From the NCBI RefSeq assembly GCF_002288925.2, contig NW_022098026.1, positions 25,344,921-25,408,920 of the forward strand: a stretch of 64,000 nucleotides of DNA, in the 5' to 3' direction. The notes under the pieces were generated by a model. That model was not told the origin of the DNA, ran no database searches, and worked only from the letters and a program-made list of their open reading frames with translations. Positions within the stretch are counted from its first letter, which is position 1; every line of letters starts with the position of its first letter. Both the position numbers and the translations under genes were made by a program. This DNA comes from Delphinapterus leucas (Eukaryota > Chordata > Mammalia > Artiodactyla > Monodontidae). Shown piece by piece: positions 45,846 through 56,480 of this stretch.

Positions 45846-48800
45846 TAAGATAAGGTGTAATGATGGTGCTAATTACAACTATATTGTTTTCGTCATTAAC
45901 TATTGCACATGTGTATAGCTTATATACCCCCCACAAGGAAATTCTACGTTCCTAGATATGCAAATTGTGCCAGTCATATAAGAGCTCTACAAATAGTTGT
46001 TTTTCAACTGATTAATTCATCATGTCTGAAAACACATTTTCACTTGGTAAAATAACATTTGGGATGTGCAAACAGGGGGAACTGTAACTGACCTCTCAGA
46101 GTAACACCCAAGTATACATCTAGTTTATTTATTTCAGTAAAAAACAATTGAGTAATTTATGTTAAAACTTCCAAGATAAATTTTGTTTTCTTTTTGGTTC
46201 CAACTATGGAAGACAAAGCATTAATCTTTTTATGAAACCATGAAAAATGTAGAAAACAGTTTTGACTCTCCAGCTATTTTCTAAGTTCCCCTGATGGAGA
46301 CTTGAAGCATGTACCTAAGACTGAAATATGTTCTGAAGTCACTTGAAGAAATAAGGAACATCCTATCACAAAGTGAGAAATTAGATAATATGTGTTTTAT
46401 CCCAATTAAAACAAGTTTTACAAAAGTTTAAATGCCAGTCAAAATGTTTAATATTGCAACAAGAATGGCATTTTCAAGATAGTATTTGAGAAAAAGGTAA
46501 TTAATTAATTTGCTTGTTGTTAAATAGTGCATTTAAATAATCAAATGTATGTATCTTCCATATATTTTGTTTTTTCTGACATCAAATTGATGGCTCTTGA
46601 ACTATTGATATTTTGTATCTAGACCCCACTAAACCCCATTTCATTTTTTAAAATTAGCCATACAAAGGGAATAATGTTAATATGGCTGTTAGGCATCACA
46701 TTCCATAAAGTTGCTGAGAAAGGAGTCTTATGAAGAGGACAATATTCAGTTCCCTGCATCCTGACAAGATAACATACACATTTCTCCAAGCATACGGTCA
46801 ATTGATTTCTTTAAAAATATTCAGATTCTGTAATTTAGAAGCCCATTACAACATGGAGTCTTACTGTTGCAGGTCTAGCAGTACCTGATGTTAAACAACT
46901 AAAGCACACTCTTAAATGGACAATTTACTCTAGAAAAAGCCAGTAAAGTTCTTGAGAAAGAATTTAGCCTGTTCAAAATAAATGCTTGTCTATGGCATAC
47001 TTTTGGAGGTTTTGAAGAAGGATGCACTGCCTTATCTGGTTATCCAGTTGACAGTTCAAGTTTGCTATCAGGAAGTTTTACATTGTATATTTCTAATGTT
47101 CATTCTTTCTAATGAAGTTGAAGCCCAATGACCATATTTTAAGCTCCAAAAAATGTCAGTAAGCAATGTCCAGCTCTTTGAAGTAAATGATCATCATCTC
47201 TTAGTTTCACTTCTCCCAATAAAATAATCCTAATTTCCTTATCCTTTCTTAGAGGGTTCAACTTGTAGTCCTTTAAAAACAGTTCACTTTTCTGTGACCC
47301 CTCAGCAAAGGTCATATAATCGTCTCAAGTTGTAGGATCAAAAACTAAACCCTTATTTCCATCAGGGTCTGACCACACAGCTGAAACTCACTGCTGAGAG
47401 TCAGTTCTATGTCCATGACTTAGAGTGATTTGCCTCTGCTCAAACTATACCAACTTCACCTATAAAACCACATCCCAATGAAAACTCGAAACAAAGGAAA
47501 CAAAACAAAGCCCAAGGTAACTGTTTTCAGTGCATGAAATACAATGCAACTGCAACTACAACATGTCTTAATTTTTTAAAGCTTACTGAAATTTTAATTT
47601 TTGCCAGTCAAAAGTTATCATTAACGATTCAGGATGCAGAGTGTTATAAAATTTTTGTTATGACATACAAGCCCAGTACCCCTTTCCCTGCTCTACTTTA
47701 TGTAGTTGTGATAATAAGGCCTATGGTAGCATGACTTGATGGAGCTGTGAATCTATATAATATATGACATGCCATGAGCACATTAAATCCATTCTTCCTA
47801 TTAAGTTGCTGAAGAGCCTTCCCATATATAAACCAAACCGGACATTTATTCTCGGAAAAGTTAAACTATAAACCTGATTCAAATACACGTAAAGATTGTA
47901 AATGAAGGGGAGCTGTGTGTAAAATAAAATGCAGGATTAGAACAAACGTTTTTTTTACATTTAAAAAATGTTTGCACTGACAATGACATTGTTAGGGAAG
48001 AGAGAGATGGATAAAAAATAGTCCATATGATAAATGTAATGTTACTAACACAGTTTTACCTGCAAGGATTTTTCTGGCTTTAATTCAATGAAATTTCTAT
48101 TATCCTGGGTGGTAATGGAGCCCTGTACCCTACTCATCTCAGGCGTCCTTAGTGTCCTGAGTTGCCTTAAAGCTGTGACATAATAAAAGGTCAAGCAGAT
48201 CACACTAAGCATTTGTAAACTACAATAGCCCCCCATTTTGCCTGCAAGCCACACATTCTCACCCTAAGCTTTGCTCACTCTCTTGTTTCATTTCATTGTA
48301 TAAGCAGGCTAATTTGGAGATGGCTAAGGTGCTTGGGAACACCTAGATTTTCAAAACAGTCCCACTTTCCTACTTAACCACCTAAAGAAGTAGACCCATA
48401 ACACAACATTTGAGGGAACTGTAAAATGGTGTCTGGATACTGAAGGAATAAGCAGCACTATTAAAAAAATGAATGCATTTCACCTTCCAACTCATCTGTG
48501 CTTCCTGGGACACAGGTACAAACATGAAAGGCTTGGGGTAGAATTTCAAGAAAACTGATTTGTTTCAACATTCATTTGGCAAGATGCTAGACACAAAATA
48601 ATACCACAAGCCACCTCCCTTTCCTATCATTGTAAATTCAGGGCTCTCAAATCACCCCCCACAAACCCAATTAAAAATAAAGAAAAGAGGCAGGCTATGA
48701 ATTCACATCCAGTGCTATGATACAGATTGTCCTAATTGGTCACAATGAAACTAAGGGACAATAACAAGAATAAATCTTGCATTAATCCAAACGAAGCCAA

Positions 48801-49337
48801 TGAATAATAATACAAACCAGAAGCACAGTTTCAAAAATATGCAATTACCTCCAAGCATGCAAGGTCATTTGTAACCCATAAAAATGATTGCAAAGCACAC
48901 TCTGCATATAAATATGTTTCATAAATGCTAAGTAACGTGTATGTATCATATGCATATCCATAGGGTATCCATTTGTATGTTCACAATCAAATCTATGTAC
49001 TAAAAATGAAACTCTATCTGGCAAATGGTTTCTCAGCAAGAGTACATCAGAATATGAAATAAAATGCTAAATTCTGGGGCTACCTTTTCTTAGCAATGAG
49101 GGAAATAAGCAAAATCACCTTATAATTAGGCCGGAAAGCTTAGGAAGCACCAAATGTGTTTTTGAGGAAGGCCCAACCCTGTATGTGAGAACCGCAAATT
49201 AAATGATTCCCTTCAATAACATCCATTTCTTGTCAGCTCTTTTTCCACCCCCTGAGTCTGTTGCTAAGCTTGGAAGGAAAGGAACCAAGTGGCTCAGTCT
49301 GCATTCTGAGCCAGTTCAGGATAAAATCACAACACCA
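45846..49337. other. unassigned, repeat-poor
   Basis: 3.5 kb with no repeat that I can name; AT-rich, with TAATTAATTAATTTG at 46,498-46,512. If the first-exon call at 49.5 kb is right, this is the 5' part of a first intron and a place for enhancers. No exon seen. Confidence 0.4.
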
Positions 49338-49480
49338 TTTTTTTTTTTTTTTAACACAAGCAGATGCCTTCTTACTTCTCTCTTCCTGGCAACCTTCCTC
49401 TCTCCCATCCCCATCACTGTCTCCACATCTTCCTCTCCTTCTCTGAGGGAGTCATTGTTCAAGTGCAGGCCACAAATGTA
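49338..49480. repeat. poly(T) and pyrimidine-rich stretch
   Basis: A T15 run (49,338-49,352) and then about 100 bp that is mostly C and T. It lies about 60-200 bp inside the predicted first intron, where it is purine-rich on the minus strand. Confidence 0.8.
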
Positions 49481-49540
49481 TACACAGGTCATTTAATAGC
49501 CAGCTAAACCAAGAAGATAACCCCGCTCTCTGCTACTTAC

Positions 49541-49900
49541 CATGCTGAGACGCGGAGAAGCTGTTGAAAGGAGGGAGAGATGCAAACTGAATCCATTTTC
49601 CTTGTGACCGAGTCGGATGCAGCCTCCGAACCCAACATCAGCAGCGGCTGCTGGGATTTTTTTTCCCTCACTCTCTGGTTGGCGACGGTGCGAATAGGAA
49701 CCACCCTTCCAGCCTCACTAGAGTATCAGCAGTCGAGGCGGCAGAAGCAGCAGCATCACCACAAGGCCTCCTCCCTCTCGGAGGATGGGGTGAGCTCAGA
49801 AGCAGCCAGGAACTTGCAGCACATACCTCCTCTGGCTCCTCCTCTCCTGCCCCCTCCTCCAAAGCCCCACCCCTGCTGCGGTAGAGGCTGCCAGCCCTGG
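49541..49900 (-). other. candidate first exon of an unidentified minus-strand gene
   Basis: The minus strand has a strong donor CATG|GTAAGTAGC (GT at 49,540-49,539). Upstream of it the sequence is GC-rich with about 15 CpGs in 400 bp. A frame opened by ATG at 49,638-49,636 (MLGSEAASDSVTRK) and again by a better-context ATG at 49,596-49,594 (MDSVCISPSF) stays open to the donor, 32 codons plus two bases; an in-frame TGA lies upstream. A third ATG is the last triplet before the donor. The exon may thus be mainly 5' UTR. The 5' end is not defined. No family was recognised. The transcript would run leftwards. Confidence 0.55.
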
Positions 49901-49909
49901 CTGCTGCTG

Positions 49910-49923
49910 GTTGTCATGGCAAC
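49910..49923. promoter_or_regulatory. RFX-type X-box
   Basis: GTTGTCATGGCAAC is a near-perfect inverted repeat differing at one base from the palindromic X-box GTTGCCATGGCAAC bound by RFX factors. Confidence 0.6.
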
Positions 49924-49925
49924 GA

Positions 49926-49932
49926 CCAATGG
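49926..49932. promoter_or_regulatory. CCAAT box (NF-Y type)
   Basis: CCAATGG fits the NF-Y consensus and starts 3 bp after the X-box. Confidence 0.5.
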
Positions 49933-49960
49933 TAAGCCACCAGACTAAGAGGGAGGCGAG

Positions 49961-50639
49961 ATGGGTGAAAGGAGCTGCAGGGGTTGGAGGGGAGTGAATT
50001 TGCGCTGCTGCTCTCTGGGATGCTCTTGGTCTCTCCTACCCTGGACTCCAGGTCTTTAAAAATGGGCTAAGGGTGTATAGCCATGGGAAGAGAATAATTT
50101 CAATTTTATTGAAGTCTAGACTGAATCATACAAAACAGCTTAGCTATTTTTTCATTTTCTATGGTTTTCCAATAAAATGTATTAAATTTGCAATCAGAAA
50201 AAATAATAACAAATATGGAGAAAGTTATATAATGTAATAGGAGATTATTATCACTCCAAATATGTTTGTTCTTTATAGCATCTTTTACTCAAAGCCACTC
50301 AAGGTTGTTAACAAGGAAAATGGGTGGCTGGACTTTGCAATTAAAAAAGAGTCTGTTTGATTCCTTGGCACTACTCTGCTTGTTCTTCTCAGGTGAGTCA
50401 TTGTTTTTCCAGCTCCCCCTCTGAAGAGGACCTGGAGTTGTTTGGCACTCCCCTGTGGAAAAGGAAGTTGGAACAGAGGAATCAGAAATTCCTTGAGCAA
50501 CCACGGCTCTCAGTTGGTGGTTTCAATCCTTTTTAGTGTCAGACTCCTGGAGTGTTCAATATCCTGCAGGAAATTCCATGCTATTTCAAGGATGCCCTTT
50601 TGGAGGTCCCAAGCCAGCTGGTGGTCTGGGTGGTGAGTA
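49961..50639. other. unassigned sequence upstream of the candidate promoter
   Basis: No repeat or gene named. Antisense open frames of 71 codons here overlap each other and look accidental. Confidence 0.45.
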
Positions 50640-50825
50640 GGAAAAAAAGGATGTGAAATCAGCAGTGCTGAGTTCTAGATGAATTGTTTCTAACTATACA
50701 TTATAAATGACACTAGTATTTATCTCAGGCAGTAGTTGTAAAGATTGAATGAGATAATGCACTAAAAGCACTTGGCATGTAGTAAGCATATAATAAATGT
50801 TTACTCTTATTGCTATTATTAGTAG
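50640..50825 (+). mobile_element. MIR SINE fragment
   Basis: Sense MIR: 'gaatgagataatgcactaaa', 'gcacttggcatgtagtaagc' and 'ataaatgtttactcttattg'. Confidence 0.75.
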
Positions 50826-50937
50826 TGGTGGTAGTACATTGTAGCCACTTCTTGATCCAAGGGATTGAAGGAATAGAGTGGCAATTTCAGACACGGGAAA
50901 AAATTAAGGTGAGAAAACACTTAATACATGATAGCTG

Positions 50938-50982
50938 TGATGATGATGATGAAGAAGAAGATGGTGACAATGATGATGATGG
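50938..50982. repeat. imperfect (GAT)n/(GAA)n stretch
   Basis: Trinucleotide-rich stretch. It gives a run of acidic residues in the plus-strand frame at 50.8-51.0 kb, which is not a gene. Confidence 0.85.
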
Positions 50983-51034
50983 CAAAAACAGCGAGGCCCT
51001 AAGAGATTAAAAGTTCTCTAAAATGTGACAATTA

Positions 51035-51145
51035 AGGACGTTGTAAGCCCAAATCCACACGGCTAATACATGGCAGAGCCAGAATTAAAACTCTGATGCT
51101 TCTAACACTAGCATTTGCTCTCCTAACCATTACATTTTCTGCTAC
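51035..51145 (-). mobile_element. MIR SINE fragment
   Basis: Reverse MIR: 'acatggcagagccagaatta', 'aaactctgatgcttctaac' and 'ctcctaaccattac'. Confidence 0.68.
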
Positions 51146-51204
51146 TCCTCCAGGGAATGGAGATACTCTTCTTCTTAATCCATAGGGTTATTTACAGATT
51201 CAAA

Positions 51205-51415
51205 TAGGATTAGTACAAATTTCAGAGTCAGACAGCCTGGGCTCGACTGACTTTAGATATGATTTGGGACATGTTAATTAACTTTCCTGAACCTGTGTTT
51301 CTTCATCTGTGAAATGGAAATAATTGTAGAACCTCATCATGAGAATCAAATAGGATGATGCATGTAGAGCATGAGCACAATGTCTAGCACAAAGTGCTAG
51401 CTAAGATTCTTTGTT
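51205..51415 (+). mobile_element. MIR SINE, nearly full length
   Basis: Sense MIR: 'tttcagagtcagacagcctg', 'cttcatctgtgaaatggaaa', 'aatcaaataggatgatgcat' and 'caatgtctagcacaaagtgc'. Confidence 0.85.
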
Positions 51416-52319
51416 ACTCATTCTCAAGTAATTAATTTTAAAATGTGAGAGGACATTTTCCTGCTTGGGTTCACACTTAATGTCAGGGCCTTATTCTAGC
51501 AAAACTGATTTGAAGGCAATTAGGTGGTTGAGGAAAGGGTTGCAACTCATCTTCCACACTTGGCATTGCCTCCGGGACCTCTCCAGGGGAGAGCCTGCAT
51601 CCTGCTCTGTGCAGCTAGGGGCCCCTCCCTCCCCCAGAACCTAGACAGTCAGTCTACACACACTTGCACGTCAGCAGCACGTGAGTGTAGCTGTGTAGCA
51701 TAAAGGAATGCGTTGTGATAGTCTAGCTTTTGTGTTCTCTGTATTTCATCTTCTGCTGTCTCCACAAAAATGGTCATGTAAAGTAAGCATAGATGAAAGC
51801 TGCAGGTGGTAGAAACTCAGACGTGCTTAGGTGATGGAATCCTCTCCACCAGCCTTGTGAGGAAGCCTTTTATCTTGAGCACCAAGAGCTGACTTGGTTG
51901 GGGTGAGTGATTCTAGTTTTCTCTCCTCCTATCAACACAGAGGCAATAGGAAGGGAAAAGTGTTTGGTGTTCCCTATTTAAACAATTCCCTAATTTAACC
52001 ATTCAAATAGTACTCTTCCTTTTTTTTTTTTTTTTTTTGTGGCTATATCCATGCAGCACTGTTACCATTATTTAATAATATTTTCCTTTAGATATTTAAT
52101 TGTGTGGTATTTATTTTTATTTACTTTAATTATTTGTTATTTATTTACTTTAAAAGGAAATTTGTCTCTGGCTTTGGCAAAACATTAATAAAATTAGGCA
52201 TGGTAAACAGAATGTTCCCAGAGAAAGGAACTTAATGTAAAACAATATATATATATTTTTTTAGTTAAACAAAGACTTCAACTTCACTTGTAATAATTCT
52301 TAGTTAAAAAAAAGAAAAT
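51416..52319. other. unassigned sequence with poly(T)
   Basis: A run of about 19 T at 52,020-52,038, followed by AT-rich sequence. No gene evident. Confidence 0.45.
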
Positions 52320-52555
52320 TTAAAATTTCATTCCTTCTCTCCATTGCCATTTCCTGTTACTGTGCTCTATGTTCCCATGGTATCTATTATCTTTTAATAT
52401 ACTATGCTATTTATTTATACTTTAAAATTTTTATCTGTTTCTCCCCACTAGAATGTTAGCTATGAAAGGGTAGAGATATTTGTTTGTTTGTTTATTTGTG
52501 AACAGTACCTGACCCATATTAGATGCTCAATAAATATTTGTTGAATGAACAAACC
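52320..52555 (+). mobile_element. L2 LINE 3' end, sense
   Basis: 'ctgtttctccccactagaat', 'acagtacctgacccatatta' and 'gctcaataaatatttgttga' match the sense L2 end, including the terminal TTGAATGAA. Confidence 0.82.
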
Positions 52556-52929
52556 AGTAAATAAATGAAATATCAAACAACTTCTGCATTGAATCATGGC
52601 TAAATAAGTTATTATTATAACATTATTTTTCCAGTTATATATTTCTGATATTTCTAAAAATTAGAAAGAAATTATAATAATCTTTTCAGCATACATGCAT
52701 ATTAGCATAATGCATATCTATTACATATTTTTTAAGTATATAGTTATTAAAATGGAAATGTTTGCCCATACATATTTGTTTCAAGAGCACCTTCTCCATA
52801 TGTTAGCATCTACTAACTGTGGCCAGACTGTCTACCCCTCCTGAGATCTCTCCAACTTTGACTTCTGAATTCTACGAGATGTCTGAAAAAGTACAGGGTG
52901 TGTGTGAGTCTTGGCTCCAAAAGCAGCAT
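52556..52929. other. unassigned sequence
   Basis: Nothing recognised. Confidence 0.45.
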
Positions 52930-53155
52930 TAAATTTTCAGGAGGAACCACAGCATAATGGGAGGAAGCTGCAAAGTGGGGCTCTGGAGACAGACTACCTG
53001 GATTGAGTCCCCACTTCACCATTTTTTTTTTTTTTTTCTGAGTGACCTTGGGCAAGTGCTTAATTTCTCTGTACCTCAGTTTCTTTTGAAGATCAAAGTT
53101 CATGTGTGCAAATAGTCAAGAAGCATTTGGCATGTAATAAATAAGTAATGTTAGC
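52930..53155 (+). mobile_element. MIR SINE with an internal T16 run
   Basis: Sense MIR: 'gctctggagacagactacct', 'gagtgaccttgggcaagtgc', 'tgtacctcagtttcttttga' and 'catttggcatgtaataaat'. A T16 run (53,022-53,037) replaces the middle of the core. Confidence 0.82.
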
Positions 53156-53599
53156 TAATATTATTATTAACATAATTTTTAATAACCATGGTTATGCATA
53201 GCACATTTTTCTAGGTGTTTACAGAATACTCAGATCACGCCAAGCTATTCTAAGAACTTGCTGTTATGACCGCAGACCAGCTACCAGCAGACTATGAGGA
53301 ATTCTGGAAATGTTTACCTCAGAGATAGGCCAATGTCCTTATTTCCCCCCCAAAAGGGACAAAAAGCTAGGGGTCACAGAAGTGACTGTTGTTTATTCCC
53401 TGTCTATTCTGTAAGAGGTTATTAACATATTGTCTATGTACAGAAAACATTAAATGTAAGTAGCCAGGATCTTCTTGAGGTCATTAAGGATAAGGATATC
53501 ATTCTGACCTCACTGCATGTCCTTTATCAATACTACCAGGAAGCAAGTATATTGGAACTCTCCCATGAACTCTACAGTCCTATGGCCAACCATCTTATG
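53156..53599. other. unassigned sequence
   Basis: Nothing recognised with confidence. Confidence 0.45.
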
Positions 53600-53884
53600 G
53601 ATGACTCTACTTAGCAGGTGGACACTTCTGCCTTTGCTCACCCTGTATCCTCTGGAAGTCCCTTCCCTGCCCTAATTCTTCAGCCTTCAAGATTTATCCA
53701 TCACCTCCTTCAAGGACTCTTCACTGATACCAGGATTAGCATTAGATTAGCATTAGAAATGAGATTCCCATTGTCGTTGTCCCTTGTCACATCTTTATTA
53801 CTATGCTCATGATGTTGAACGGTAAATATTTTTTTGTCTTTCACTCCTATTTGATTGTAAGAACATTGAGGTCAGCAGTACCAT
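53600..53884 (+). mobile_element. L2 LINE fragment, sense
   Basis: 'ctggaagtcccttccctgcc', 'tcaagatttatccatcacct' and 'tgattgtaagaacattgagg' match the sense L2 3' region. Confidence 0.65.
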
Positions 53885-54200
53885 TCGTTCATTTGTTTAC
53901 TGATACATTAATGCTGTACTAGGTACCAGGGACACAGCTGTGCATAAGATAATGTGAACACTCTTTTCAAAAAAAGAGTTTATAATCTAAAATGAAAGAG
54001 ACACTACAAAATTTCTTAAAATAAATGATGTTGAGGGCTATAACAGAGAACTACAGGAAGCTCTGATAGCATATAAAGAGAGAACATAACTGAGTTTGAG
54101 AGCCTAGGAAGACATTCTTGGAGGAATTGTGGAGTAGGGTGCAGGCAGATGGCTTCAGACAAAGAGAGGGAAATGTATGCTGGTCCGAGGTGTGGAAAAC
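53885..54200 (-). mobile_element. L2 LINE fragment, antisense
   Basis: 'ctaggtaccagggacacagc', 'atgatgttgagggctataac' and 'gaagacattcttggaggaat' match antisense L2, back to back with the sense copy to the left. Confidence 0.68.
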
Positions 54201-54214
54201 AGGCATGTTACTCA

Positions 54215-54290
54215 GTTTTTGTTTCATGCTAGTACCTAGCACAGTACCTGTGCACATCATGTGCCACATATGTGTTTGTTGAAAGAATCA
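54215..54290 (+). mobile_element. L2 3' tail, sense
   Basis: 'tagtacctagcacagtacct' and 'gtgtttgttgaaagaatc' match the very end of L2. Confidence 0.6.
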
Positions 54291-54699
54291 GCCTCCTTTC
54301 CCCCCTAACACATAGACACACAGTTCTTTCCTCTAGGTTTTCCTTCTGTTAATTTATTTGAGGGATTAGAGTTTGTCAGTAGCTAAGGAGCTGACAGGCT
54401 ATGTGGGATGAGAAAGCATGAAGAGAGGCCAAAGGATTCATTGTTGTTCCCACCATAGAAAAAGAGGTGTAATGCTAACAGTGACCACTGCTCCATTACA
54501 GATTTATTAATAAGGTTTACTCGATAAGACAACCTTTGCTCTGATGTTGAAATGAGAAGCAGTTTTTTCCTTTCTGGTTCTGGGCAGCTGTTATTACCCA
54601 AAGGCAGACAACACATGTGCTTAGGTTACCAGAAAATCAGGGACACCAAAGAAATGTGAAAAGTTTCATTTCAATGAATTTTTCCAAAATTTTGTAATC
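54291..54699. other. unassigned sequence
   Basis: No repeat or gene named before the L1 tail. Confidence 0.45.
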
Positions 54700-54716
54700 A
54701 GAAAATCTATAAATAA

Positions 54717-54955
54717 TTGGGAGATTGGGATTGACATATACACACTGCTATATATAAAATAGATAACTAATAAGAACCTGTATAGCTGTATAGCACAGGA
54801 AACTCTACTCAGTATTCTGTAATGGCCTATATGGAAAAAGAATCTAAAAAGAAAAGAGTGGATACATGTTATGTATAACTGATTCACTTTGCTGTACACC
54901 TGAAACTAACACAACATTGTAAATCAACTGTACACCAATAAAAATTTTTTTAAAA
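54717..54955 (+). mobile_element. L1 3'-UTR tail, 5'-truncated, older variant
   Basis: 'gattcactttgctgtacacc', 'ctgaaactaacacaacattg' and 'accaataaaaatt' with A-rich tail. The flanks 54,700-54,716 and 54,956-54,972 form a 17-bp duplication with two mismatches. Confidence 0.93.
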
Positions 54956-55134
54956 AGAAAATCTGCAAATAAGCTAGTTTAATTTCAGTATATGTAGAAG
55001 TTTTATTTTAATTTTTGTATAATTTTTACTATGGGAGGCACCATAATTGTCAGAACTTTTACAGTGCTCAGGAACTCAAAATGTCATTACTCCCAGCACT
55101 AAGAGGAGAGAACGTGAATTAGGTAGTACGATAA

Positions 55135-55880
55135 GCGTGTGCATCCCACAGTGAACAAAACAGACTTAGTTCCTGTCCTAGCTGAGCTTAGAGTCTAGTG
55201 GATGGGGCAGCCAAAGAATAAGAAAACCAACCACTAAAACAATAGCACATTTTCACAAGTGCCATGAAGCAATGAACAACTAAGGGGAAGATGAGGACCA
55301 GAGATGGAGAGGAATGACTCACTGTGGGGTGACATTTAAGTTGAGAAATGAAGTATGGATTATGCCAGCCCTGTAAGAGCTAAGAAAAGAGAGTTTCCAA
55401 CGGAGATGAGCTCTGAGGAGAGGAAAAGCAAGGGAGGAGAAATATCTTTGAAGGCCAGTGTAGCTGGATACGGTGACCATGGGGGAAAGTGCCATGAGGG
55501 GAAGTTGGGAAGGTAGGTGGGAACCAAAATATGCAGCACCTTGTAGCCCACTGTCAGGCAACTGGAGTTTTTCTTAAATACAATGAAGAGTCATGAAGAA
55601 TTTAAACTTGGTTTGAAGCATTGTGGGAAATGAAGTTTTGAAGGGCAAAAGTGGATGAAGTTAGGATGCAGTGGTCACCTAGGCTGGAGATGAGAGTGGC
55701 TAGAATTAGGGTGGTGGCAGTGGATAGGGAGAAAATTGGACTATCTCAAATGAATATATATTAGAGGTGGCATTGTGAGGACTTGCTGATGCATTGAAAG
55801 CTAGGGCTGAAGAAGGGGTAAATATCAAGGATCACTTTTTAATTTTTTAATTTTTTTAAGGATGACTTCTAAGTAGACAA
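55135..55880 (-). mobile_element. L2 LINE fragment, antisense
   Basis: 'agtgaacaaaacagacttag', 'cagcaccttgtagcccactg', 'tagggtggtggcagtggata' and 'gaggacttgctgatgcattg' match antisense L2 over about 750 bp. The open frames within are accidental. Confidence 0.82.
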
Positions 55881-56289
55881 CTAACTCTTCCATTTTGAAG
55901 AAATGGAAGAGGTTTGGTTTTTACCTTCTGTGGTGAGGAAAGGCCTCAGGGCTCTGGCTCTGAAAACGTGTGGGGAAACTCGAAAGGGTTCTAAGTGCCC
56001 AGCTTTCGGGGGGTCCCTCCTCCCTCCCTCCCCAGGCCTAGTGCCCTTGAGAATTAGGCATTAATGACCAGTTGGTGCACTGGGCAAATCATCACTGAGC
56101 TTAGGCAACTGCAGTGGAAGTAGCTTGGCTGGGAAGGGATAGATGAGGTCTGGGAGAACCCCATGATTTTGACTCAGAAAATCCCCAAGCTTTGAGAAGT
56201 GGATTTCCAACAAGAAATGGCCTTTCTCTATGCTGAGCCTCCTAAACATTCTAAACCATATTCTCTTCCACAACTAGTTTGACTTCTTC
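55881..56289. other. unassigned sequence
   Basis: Includes a C/T-rich patch near 56,012-56,036. No gene evident. Confidence 0.45.
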
Positions 56290-56480
56290 CTGGGTTACAG
56301 TCCTGATTCAGCCACCTTCTAATCATAAGACCTGGAAACCTTATCTTCTCTTAGCTCCATTGCTTCATCTATGAAGCCCGGGTGAAAACTGCCTTTGCTT
56401 ACTGAATGGAGGTTTAAATAAATCATGTTGGTAAAAACCTTAGTCCATGCCTGGCATGTGGAAAGATCTCTATGAGTTCC
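56290..56480 (+). mobile_element. MIR SINE fragment
   Basis: Sense MIR: 'tcctgattcagccaccttct', 'ccattgcttcatctatgaag' and 'agtccatgcctggcatgtgg'. Confidence 0.7.

Larger units (their letters stand above)
49855..49960 (-). promoter_or_regulatory. candidate promoter with CpGs, C tracts, X-box and CCAAT
   Basis: Contains CCCCACCCC-like Sp/KLF sites (49,862-49,872), an X-box and a CCAAT box just upstream of the candidate first exon on the minus strand. No TATA box is seen. The composition suits a CpG-type promoter. Confidence 0.5.

Noticed and set aside
49580..49948. 122-codon plus-strand open frame over the candidate promoter
   Set aside because: It is a by-product of GC-rich sequence. It shows low-complexity proline and serine runs, has no upstream promoter of its own and lies opposite the better-supported minus-strand exon.
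50810..51010. Acidic repeat protein (DDDDEEEDGDNDDD)
   Set aside because: It is the translation of a GAT/GAA trinucleotide stretch.
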